In this document: one piece after another, positions 35,096-41,258 of the stretch
Numbering within the stretch: the stretch's first letter is position 1
Layout of the letters: each line of letters starts with the position of its first letter
Assembly (NCBI GenBank): GCA_030147945.1
Contig: JASBUL010000099.1
Location: 1-41,258, forward strand
From: Oceanococcus sp.
Lineage (GTDB): Bacteria; Pseudomonadota; Gammaproteobacteria; Nevskiales; Oceanococcaceae
Reading direction: 5' to 3'
Length of the DNA stretch: 41,258 nucleotides
Notes under the pieces: generated by a model
What the model was told of the DNA's origin: nothing
Databases searched by the model: none
The model's input: the letters and a program-made list of their open reading frames with translations, nothing else
Translations under genes and position numbers: made by a program

Positions 35096-36328
35096 TCAGG
35101 GCGAAGGCGTCAAATCAATGTCCAGCGCACGGAAGACGTCGGCCGAGTGGTAGCCGTCGGCAATCATGCCGCGGGCGGCCTGAAACGCGCGTATGGCGGC
35201 GCGTGTTCCGGAGCCGGCAATGCCGTCGGGCTTGCCGGCATCAAAGCCCAGCGCGTTAAGCCGTTCCTGTAGCGTTTTGATCTGCGCGCGACTGATGCGC
35301 TCAAGTTCGCCCTGTGGAGGATGCACCAGCGGCGCGGCGCCGTTGATTCGATCGGCAAGCAAACCCACTGACAGTGCATAAGCCTGGGAATTGTTCCAAC
35401 GCATGATGATGCGGAAATTCTGGTAGACCAGGAAAGCCGGGCCGGTGTGGCCGGCGGGCACAATCAAGGCCGCGTCGAAGTCGGCGACGGGCAGCGTGCC
35501 GCCAGCCGCGTGGCGCACGCCAAGACGTTGCCACTCGCTGAGCGGCCGGGGTGATTTGATGCCGGCCAGGCGGTAGTCGAAATCGCGCGGCAGGCTGACC
35601 TCACGGCCCCAGCGCTGGCCGGCCTGCCAGCCCAGCTGTTGCAGGAAATTCGCAGCCGAGGTCAGCGCATCGGTGGTGCTGTTCCACAGATCGATGCGAC
35701 CGTCGCCATCGCCATCCACGCCGTAGCGTTTGTAGTTGCTCGGCATGAACTGGGTGTGGCCCATGGCTCCGGCCCATGAACCGCGCATGCTTTGCGGATC
35801 CAGCTTGTGTGTTTCCACCAGGCCCAGCGCATTCATCAACTCGGCGCTGAAGTAGCGGCTGCGTCGTTCATCACAACCCAAAGTGGCCAGCGCGTTGAGC
35901 GTTTGGGTGTCGCCAAGATAGCTGCCGTAGTTGGTTTCCAGCCCCCAGAAGGCAACCAGAATGTTCTGTGGTACCCCGTAATCGCGGGTCAGGCGGTCAA
36001 GCAACTCGCTGTGTTCGGCCAGCAGCGCCTGGCCTTTCTCGATGCGGGTGTCGGTCACGCGTCGGTTCAGGTAGTTGCCGAAGGTGCTGCTGAATTCGGG
36101 TTGTCGGCGGTCCAGCTCGAGCACGCGTGGCAGATATTCAAGCTGCGGAATCAGCTGTGCGCGGGTCACTTCATTGAGCCCCTGTTCACGCGCCATGTCC
36201 TGCCAGCGGGCTTTGCAGGCGTGCATGTCCGGTGCGCTGATGGGGTCAGCAACACTTTGTGACCAGACAGGCGCCAGGGGCAGTAGGGTGAGGACGAGCG
36301 CGTGGCGTAAAGGGCGATACAGGGTCAT
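35096..36328 (-). CDS. Lytic murein transglycosylase (MltB family)
   Basis: A periplasmic enzyme of 410 residues that cleaves the glycan strand of peptidoglycan to form 1,6-anhydro products. It has a signal peptide (1-23), an SLT-type MltB domain with the catalytic Glu131 in AFWGLETNYGSYLGDTQTL, SWAGAMGHTQFMPSNYKRYGVDGDGDG and SAANFLQQLGW, and a C-terminal peptidoglycan-binding domain (about 347-405: LQERLNALGFDAGKPDGIAGSGTRAAIRAFQ). The ATG at 36328 overlaps the MerR stop (ATGA). It is not lipidated, so it resembles the soluble MltB/Slt35-like group. Confidence 0.93.
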   Translation of the reverse strand: MTLYRPLRHALVLTLLPLAPVWSQSVADPISAPDMHACKARWQDMAREQGLNEVTRAQLIPQLEYLPRVLELDRRQPEFSSTFGNYLNRRVTDTRIEKGQALLAEHSELLDRLTRDYGVPQNILVAFWGLETNYGSYLGDTQTLNALATLGCDERRSRYFSAELMNALGLVETHKLDPQSMRGSWAGAMGHTQFMPSNYKRYGVDGDGDGRIDLWNSTTDALTSAANFLQQLGWQAGQRWGREVSLPRDFDYRLAGIKSPRPLSEWQRLGVRHAAGGTLPVADFDAALIVPAGHTGPAFLVYQNFRIIMRWNNSQAYALSVGLLADRINGAAPLVHPPQGELERISRAQIKTLQERLNALGFDAGKPDGIAGSGTRAAIRAFQAARGMIADGYHSADVFRALDIDLTPSP

Positions 36329-36741
36329 GCGGGCGTACCAGATTCGTTGTTCAAAGCGTCGATGATGGGGCAGTGGTGAATGCAGCCTTCGCCGTCGCAA
36401 CGCGCGGCCAGAGTTTGCAAAGCGTCGCGCACGCTGAGCAGATCTTCAATCTTGCGGTTGACCACGTCCAGATGTTGCAGGGTCAGCGCACGCACGGAGG
36501 CTGATGCGCCGTCGTTGTCGGTCAGGCGCAGCAGGCTGGCGATGTCATTGAGCTGAAAGCCCAGCGCCTTGGCGCGGCGGATAAAACGCAGACGGCGCAG
36601 ACTGTCCTCGGCATACAAACGGTAGCCCGATGTGGTGCGTTGGGGTTGTGGCAGCAGGCCCTGGCGCTCGTAGTAGCGCACCGTATCGATGGCCACGTCA
36701 GCGGCTTTGGCCAGCTTGCCTATGGTCATATTTGGATTCAT
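36325..36741 (-). CDS. MerR family transcriptional regulator, metal-sensor type
   Basis: A 138-residue MerR-family activator. The N-terminal winged HTH (MTIGKLAKAADVAIDTVRYYERQGLL) is followed by the dimerisation helix and a C-terminal metal-type loop ARCDGEGCIHHCPIIDAL, with three Cys and two His that could bind a metal, similar in position to the CueR/ZntR loops. No transporter or chaperone for a metal lies next to it. Its stop overlaps the MltB-like start, and it is divergent from kbl-tdh across 83 bp. The ATG at 36741 has AAGGAG 7 nt upstream. Which metal or ligand it senses is not known. Confidence 0.85.
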   Translation of the reverse strand: MNPNMTIGKLAKAADVAIDTVRYYERQGLLPQPQRTTSGYRLYAEDSLRRLRFIRRAKALGFQLNDIASLLRLTDNDGASASVRALTLQHLDVVNRKIEDLLSVRDALQTLAARCDGEGCIHHCPIIDALNNESGTPA

Positions 36742-36776
36742 CACGGCACTCCTTGAGCGTTCATGGCTGACGATAA

Positions 36777-36790
36777 ATACATTGATGTAT
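36777..36790. promoter_or_regulatory. Palindrome in the merR/kbl spacer
   Basis: ATACATTGATGTAT is a 14 bp palindrome with 6 bp perfect arms (ATACAT and ATGTAT) in the 83 bp spacer between merR and kbl. It fits a MerR-type operator, but I cannot place a MerR-type promoter with a 19-20 bp spacer with confidence. Confidence 0.35.
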
Positions 36791-36824
36791 AGTTGTGTTT
36801 TGACGCCATGTTATGGGCTGAATC

Positions 36825-38018
36825 ATGTCAGACAACGGCTTTGCCGCGCTATTCGACGATGCACTCAATCAGCTGCGCGAGCAGGGCCTGTACAAGCGCG
36901 AGCGAACCCTGATTTCGCCTCAAGCCGGGCGTATCGCGCTGGCCGATGGTCGCGCGGTGATCAATCTGTGCGCCAACAATTACCTCGGACTGGCGGATGA
37001 CCCACGGTTGGTCGCCGCCGCGCATGAGGCGCTCGACAGTCACGGTTTCGGCATGGCCTCGGTGCGCTTCATCTGTGGCACCCAGGATCTGCATCGCAGC
37101 CTGGAAACACGTCTGGCGGCCTGGCTGGGCTGCGAGGATGCGATTCTCTTCCCATCCGCTTTTGACGCCAACGGCGGGGTCTTCGAAGCGTTGTTCAACG
37201 AGCAGGACGTGATCATTTCAGATGCGCTCAATCACGCCAGCCTGATTGACGGCATCCGCCTGTGCAAGGCTCAGCGCGCGCGTTATCCGAATTGCGATGT
37301 GCAGGCTCTGGAAGCGCATTTGCAAGCCCATGCTGACAAACGCTTTCGGGTGATCGTAAGTGACGGCGTGTTCTCCATGGATGGCACCATCGCGCCGCTT
37401 GACCGGATCTGTGAACTGGCCGATCGCTACGATGCCCTGGTCATGATCGACGACGCGCACGCCCATGGCTTTCTTGGTCCCGGTGGCCGCGGCACGCCAG
37501 CGTTTCGTGAGGTGGAAGGGCGCGTCGACATCATCACCGGTACGCTGGGCAAAGCGCTGGGCGGCGCCTCTGGTGGTTTCGTGGCGGCGCGGCGGCCCAT
37601 TGTTGACTGGCTGCGCAACCGGGCGCGCCCCTATCTGTTTTCCAACAGCGTGGCACCAGCGCTGGTGGCCGGCGCTATTGAGGCGCTGAATCTAGTGGCG
37701 GATGACGATCAGCTGCGCGCGCGGCTGTTCGACAACACGCGCTACTGGCGCGATGGCTTGCACCGGCTGGGTTTCACCCTCAAGCCGGGCGAGCATCCGA
37801 TCGTGCCGGTCATGCTGGGCGATGCACAACTGGCCAGCCGCATGGCCGATGAGCTGCTGGCCCTCGGCGTATACGTGATCGGTTTTTCCTATCCGGTGGT
37901 GCCGCACGGGCAGGCACGTATTCGTACGCAGATGTCGGCCGCGCTGGACCGGCGTCAGCTGGATCAGGCGCTTGAAGCCTTTGCCACGGTCGGACGCGCG
38001 CTGGGAGTGATCGCATGA
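36825..38018 (+). CDS. kbl: Glycine C-acetyltransferase
   Basis: Also called 2-amino-3-ketobutyrate CoA ligase. It is a PLP enzyme that splits 2-amino-3-ketobutyrate with CoA into glycine and acetyl-CoA, the second step of threonine breakdown. Length (397 aa) is normal. The PLP lysine is Lys243 in [14 protein letters not shown], and [18 protein letters not shown] contains the PLP-ring Asp. The ATG at 36825 is the obvious start. It overlaps tdh by ATGA, and the M20 peptidase gene follows tdh by 1 bp. Confidence 0.97.
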   Translation: MSDNGFAALFDDALNQLREQGLYKRERTLISPQAGRIALADGRAVINLCANNYLGLADDPRLVAAAHEALDSHGFGMASVRFICGTQDLHRSLETRLAAWLGCEDAILFPSAFDANGGVFEALFNEQDVIISDALNHASLIDGIRLCKAQRARYPNCDVQALEAHLQAHADKRFRVIVSDGVFSMDGTIAPLDRICELADRYDALVMIDDAHAHGFLGPGGRGTPAFREVEGRVDIITGTLGKALGGASGGFVAARRPIVDWLRNRARPYLFSNSVAPALVAGAIEALNLVADDDQLRARLFDNTRYWRDGLHRLGFTLKPGEHPIVPVMLGDAQLASRMADELLALGVYVIGFSYPVVPHGQARIRTQMSAALDRRQLDQALEAFATVGRALGVIA

Positions 38019-39052
38019 GCGCGCAGATGCGGGCCCTGTCCAAGCTCAAGCCTGAGCCGGGCATCTGGCAGGTCGAGGTTGAGATCCCCAATCCGGGGCC
38101 CAACGATGTGTTGATCGAGGTGGCTGTCAGCGCCATCTGTGGTACTGACATGCACATCTACAACTGGGACGACTGGGCCCAGCACACCATCCCCGTGCCG
38201 ATGGTGGTCGGACATGAGTTCGTCGGACGGGTCGCTGCGCTGGGCTCGCATGTCGACGGTCTGCAGCTCGGTCAGCGGGTTTCCGGTGAGGGCCATATCA
38301 CCTGCGGGTATTGCCGCAATTGCCGGGCCGGCACCCGTCATCTGTGCCGCAACACCATCGGCGTCGGGGTTAATCGACCAGGCAGTTTTGCCCAGTATCT
38401 GATGATCCCGGCGGTCAATGTGTTCCCGATTCCGGATGCGGTTGACGACCGCCATGCGGCGATCTTCGACCCTCTGGGTAACGCGGTGCACACCGCGCTG
38501 GCGTTCAATCTGGTCGGCGAGGATGTGCTGATCACCGGCGCCGGACCGATTGGCTTGATGGCCGCCGCGGTGGCCCGGCATGTGGGTGCACGCCACGTGG
38601 TGATCACCGACGTGAATGACTACCGCCTGGATCTGGGCCGGCAGATGGGTGCTGATCGGGTGGTCAATGTGAGTCGTGAAGCCCTGCCCGAGGTGATGCG
38701 CGATCTGGGCATGCGCGAGGGTTTCGATGTGGGGCTGGAAATGTCCGGCAACGCCGCCGCGATGGATCAGATGTTCAGCGTCATGAACCACGGCGGACGC
38801 ATCGCCCAGCTGGGTATACCCGCTGCGCCGGTCGCCCTGGACTATGAAAAGCTGGTGTTCAAGGGCCTCACCCTCAAGGGTATTTACGGCCGCGAAATGT
38901 TTGAAACCTGGTACAAGATGACGGCGATGCTGGAGTCCGGCCTGAACATTGATCCGGTCATCACCCACGAATTTTCCATCACTGATTTTCAGCAGGGATT
39001 TGACGCCATGGCCTCGGGCCAGTCCGGCAAGGTTCTGCTGAACTGGAACTGA
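38015..39052 (+). CDS. tdh: L-threonine 3-dehydrogenase
   Basis: Oxidises L-threonine to 2-amino-3-ketobutyrate with NAD+, the first step of the Tdh-Kbl pathway. It is a zinc medium-chain dehydrogenase of 345 residues. The catalytic zinc ligands are in [15 protein letters not shown] (Cys42) and GHEF (His67, Glu68); the structural zinc site is [18 protein letters not shown]. The nucleotide-binding fold has [15 protein letters not shown]. Start overlaps kbl. The order kbl-tdh is the usual one. Confidence 0.97.
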   Translation: MSAQMRALSKLKPEPGIWQVEVEIPNPGPNDVLIEVAVSAICGTDMHIYNWDDWAQHTIPVPMVVGHEFVGRVAALGSHVDGLQLGQRVSGEGHITCGYCRNCRAGTRHLCRNTIGVGVNRPGSFAQYLMIPAVNVFPIPDAVDDRHAAIFDPLGNAVHTALAFNLVGEDVLITGAGPIGLMAAAVARHVGARHVVITDVNDYRLDLGRQMGADRVVNVSREALPEVMRDLGMREGFDVGLEMSGNAAAMDQMFSVMNHGGRIAQLGIPAAPVALDYEKLVFKGLTLKGIYGREMFETWYKMTAMLESGLNIDPVITHEFSITDFQQGFDAMASGQSGKVLLNWN

Positions 39053-39053
39053 T

Positions 39054-40565
39054 ATGAGCACTTTCGATCTGGCCGCGGCTCGTGGCTTCATTGACCAGCG
39101 CTGGGACGAGCAGATCGTGCCCGAGCTGATTGAGTACATCCGCATCCCCAACAAGTCGCCGATGTTTGACGCACGCTGGCGCGAGAACGGATACATGGAG
39201 CAGGTGGTCGAGCAATTCGCGCGCTGGTGCCGGGGCTGTGTCGAAGCCGGCGAGCTGCGCGGTGCCCAGGTCGAGGTGGTGCGTCTTGAGCGGCGCACGC
39301 CGCTGCTGCTGATCGAGATTGAGGGCGATCCCAACTGTAGCGATACGGTGCTGATGTATGGCCATTTGGACAAGCAACCGGAGATGGAAGGCTGGTCGGA
39401 GGGGCTGGGGCCGTGGGAGCCGGTACTGCGCAATGACAAGCTTTACGGCCGTGGTGGCGCCGATGATGGCTATGCCTGCTTCGCCTCGTTGACTGCCCTG
39501 ATGGCGTTGCAGGCGCAAGGTGTGGCGCACGCCCGTTGTGTGGTCATGATCGAAGCCTGCGAGGAATCGGGCAGTCCGGATTTGCCGTATTACGTCGACC
39601 ATCTGGCCGAACGGATTGGCGCGCCGTCGCTGGTGGTGTGCCTGGATTCCGGTGCTGGCAACTACGAGCAGATGTGGCTGACCACGTCGCTGCGCGGGAA
39701 CCTGGCTGGCGAGCTGCGCGTCGACATTCTGGAGGAGGGTGTTCACTCCGGGGCGGCCAGCGGCGCGGTGGCGTCCAGTTTCCGGATCGCCAACCAGCTC
39801 ATCGCGCGGCTTGAAGATCGCGACAGCGGACGTTTGATTCCGGACTGGTTGCATGTCGAGATTCCACAGGAACGTATTGACCAGGCCGAGCAGGCAGCCG
39901 CCATTCTCGGTCCGGCCCTGTTCGAGACCTTTCCGCTGGTCAGTGGCGCGCGCCTGATGAGCGCCGATGGAGCGGAGCTGATCCTCAACCGCACTTGGCG
40001 CGGCACGCTGTCATACACCGGTGTGGGCGGCATGCCCGCGCTGGCCGATGCCGGCAATGTCTTGCGTCCGCACACCAGTTTGATGCTGTCCTTCCGTTTT
40101 CCGCCGACCCTGGATGGTGATGAGGCCAGCGCCCGGATCAAGCAGGTGCTGGAGAGCGATCCACCTTATGGCGCCAAAGTCAGCTTCCGCGCCGATAAAG
40201 CGGCCAGCGGCTGGCATGCGCCGCCTTTGGCCGCCTGGCTGCAAACGGCCGTTGATGGCGCGTCCGAGCGGGCCTACGGCAAGCCTGCGGCGATGATGGG
40301 CGAGGGTGGCTCAATTCCGTTCATGGGCATGTTGGGCGAGAAGTTTCCCAGCGCCCAGTTCGTGATCACCGGCGTGCTCGGGCCGGGTTCCAACGCGCAC
40401 GGGCCGAATGAGTTTCTGCACATTCCGTTCGCCCGTCGCCTGACGCTGGCGGTGGCAGACATCCTCGAGCAGCATCGCGCGGCCAGCGCAGCCGGTTTGA
40501 TCGATTCCAGCGCTGCGGCCACTGCCGTCGCCGGTCATCGTCATTTCGACGAAAGCTGCTGTTGA
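39054..40565 (+). CDS. M20 family metallopeptidase
   Basis: A zinc dipeptidase or aminoacylase-like peptidase, 503 residues, of the M20 clan. Visible motifs are YGHLDKQPEMEGW (first zinc ligand), GRGGADDGYA, EACEESGSPDL (catalytic and metal Glu) and a C-terminal catalytic domain with SNAHGPNEF. Its ATG is 1 bp after the tdh stop, so it is probably co-transcribed with threonine catabolism genes. The peptide or amide substrate is unknown; it may release amino acids that feed the pathway. Confidence 0.9.
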   Translation: MSTFDLAAARGFIDQRWDEQIVPELIEYIRIPNKSPMFDARWRENGYMEQVVEQFARWCRGCVEAGELRGAQVEVVRLERRTPLLLIEIEGDPNCSDTVLMYGHLDKQPEMEGWSEGLGPWEPVLRNDKLYGRGGADDGYACFASLTALMALQAQGVAHARCVVMIEACEESGSPDLPYYVDHLAERIGAPSLVVCLDSGAGNYEQMWLTTSLRGNLAGELRVDILEEGVHSGAASGAVASSFRIANQLIARLEDRDSGRLIPDWLHVEIPQERIDQAEQAAAILGPALFETFPLVSGARLMSADGAELILNRTWRGTLSYTGVGGMPALADAGNVLRPHTSLMLSFRFPPTLDGDEASARIKQVLESDPPYGAKVSFRADKAASGWHAPPLAAWLQTAVDGASERAYGKPAAMMGEGGSIPFMGMLGEKFPSAQFVITGVLGPGSNAHGPNEFLHIPFARRLTLAVADILEQHRAASAAGLIDSSAAATAVAGHRHFDESCC

Positions 40566-40619
40566 CCCGGACCGCGGCTCGGTCAATGCTGGCGGGCCAG
40601 AAACCGGAGGAGACCGGGT

Positions 40620-41216
40620 GTGAACGAGATTGAAAAGCTCGAAAAGCAGATATTTGAACTTAAGAAACAGCTGCGCGATTTACGCGCCAGCAGTGAGCCT
40701 CAGCGTATTCAGAACTACGCCCTGCGCGATCTGAGTGGCGAACTCAGCCTGCTCGACCTGTTCGGTGAAAAGAGCATTCTGTTCGTGATCCACAACATGG
40801 GACAGGGCTGCCGCTATTGCACCTTGTGGGCGGACGGACTGAATGGCTTCGTGCCGCATCTGGAGGACAAATTCGCGCTGGCTATGGTGTCCAAGGACAG
40901 CCCTGATGAGCAGCGGCGTATGGCCAATGCTCGCGGTTGGCGTTTCCGCATGGCCTCACATGCCGGTTCCAGCTATGCGCAAGAACAGACGGTGTGTCCG
41001 GGTGAGGACAACTACCCCGGCATCGTCTGCTATCGCCGCGATGGCGAACGCATTTTCCGCATGAATGCAGCCAGCTTTGGGCCCGGCGATGACTATTGCT
41101 CGATCTGGAGCATCCTGACGCTTGCCGGCCATGATGAAAGTTCATGGACGCCGCAGTACAGCTACTGGAAACGTCCGTCGAAGATGGAAGATGGTGGCGC
41201 TGATCTGATCGACTGA
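40620..41216 (+). CDS. DUF899 thioredoxin-like protein
   Basis: A 198-residue cytosolic protein of the DUF899 (AhpC/TSA-like) family. It has an N-terminal coiled coil (residues 2-25), then a thioredoxin fold with a CxxC motif (CRYC, 64-67) in HNMGQGCRYCTLWADGLNG and the family-typical AMVSKDSPDEQRRMANARGW. Its activity is not established; the CxxC suggests thiol redox chemistry. The start is a GTG at 40620 with a strong ribosome-binding site (GGAGGAG at 40606-40612). It is separated from the M20 gene by 54 bp and may be in the same operon. Confidence 0.85.
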   Translation: MNEIEKLEKQIFELKKQLRDLRASSEPQRIQNYALRDLSGELSLLDLFGEKSILFVIHNMGQGCRYCTLWADGLNGFVPHLEDKFALAMVSKDSPDEQRRMANARGWRFRMASHAGSSYAQEQTVCPGEDNYPGIVCYRRDGERIFRMNAASFGPGDDYCSIWSILTLAGHDESSWTPQYSYWKRPSKMEDGGADLID

Positions 41217-41258
41217 GCGTCAACACTCGGGGTGGTTGACCGCGATGTTGACCGCCAG

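Overview
This is a 41 kb, GC-rich chromosomal segment from a gammaproteobacterium. The gene set supports this: a cyo-type quinol oxidase, divergent metE/metR, kbl-tdh, a FimV-like protein, an MltB-type transglycosylase, and TonB/PepSY iron uptake under Fur-like sites. A member of the Nevskiales/Salinisphaerales or a relative is a guess from general feel only. I see no rRNA, tRNA, CRISPR array, phage or insertion sequence. The window is densely coded, mostly by housekeeping and accessory metabolic genes.

Layout. 1-1737 (minus): the start of a cytochrome bo quinol oxidase operon, cyoA then cyoB (cut by the window edge), separated by an unusual 177 bp spacer with a long inverted repeat. 1921-3300 (minus): fumC. 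3554-4867 (plus): a stand-alone acyl carrier protein-sulfotransferase fusion. 4887-5306: a YbaN/DUF454 membrane protein. 5343-7929 (minus): a DUF2946-like, MbnP, MbnH copper cassette. 8003-11263: divergent metE/metR.

11297-15809 (plus): a Fur-type palindrome, a TonB-dependent receptor, and three overlapping membrane genes (DUF3649-like, PepSY, DUF3325-like), which together look like siderophore uptake and reduction. Just after them, 15849-15960 holds a Fur box, an extended -10 promoter and, about 75 nt later, an intrinsic terminator with no ORF between. I read this as an undescribed iron-responsive small RNA. 15970-16368 (minus): an orphan COX2-like protein without copper ligands. 16551-22221 (plus): a tripartite RND efflux operon. 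22218-23957: an Lgt-family paralog and a diacylglycerol-kinase-family protein with overlapping divergent starts.

24055-27052 (minus): a PhoX phosphatase and an acyl-ACP desaturase, both iron enzymes. The phoX ribosome-binding site is complementary to the exposed linker of the candidate small RNA, which suggests an iron-sparing circuit. 27229-30505: a MATE transporter and an AdaA-AlkA/Ogt alkylation-repair operon. 30701-35027: a degenerate GGDEF-EAL protein, a STAS protein and a FimV-like protein. 35096-36741 (minus): MerR regulator and MltB-like lytic transglycosylase. 36825-40565 (plus): kbl-tdh threonine degradation with an M20 peptidase. 40620-41216: a DUF899 thioredoxin-like protein.

The main candidates for new biology are the Fur-controlled small RNA with its phoX pairing, the freestanding ACP-sulfotransferase, and the Lgt paralog that lacks residues known to be essential in E. 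coli Lgt. No intergenic gap exceeds 300 bases; the largest is 3301-3553.
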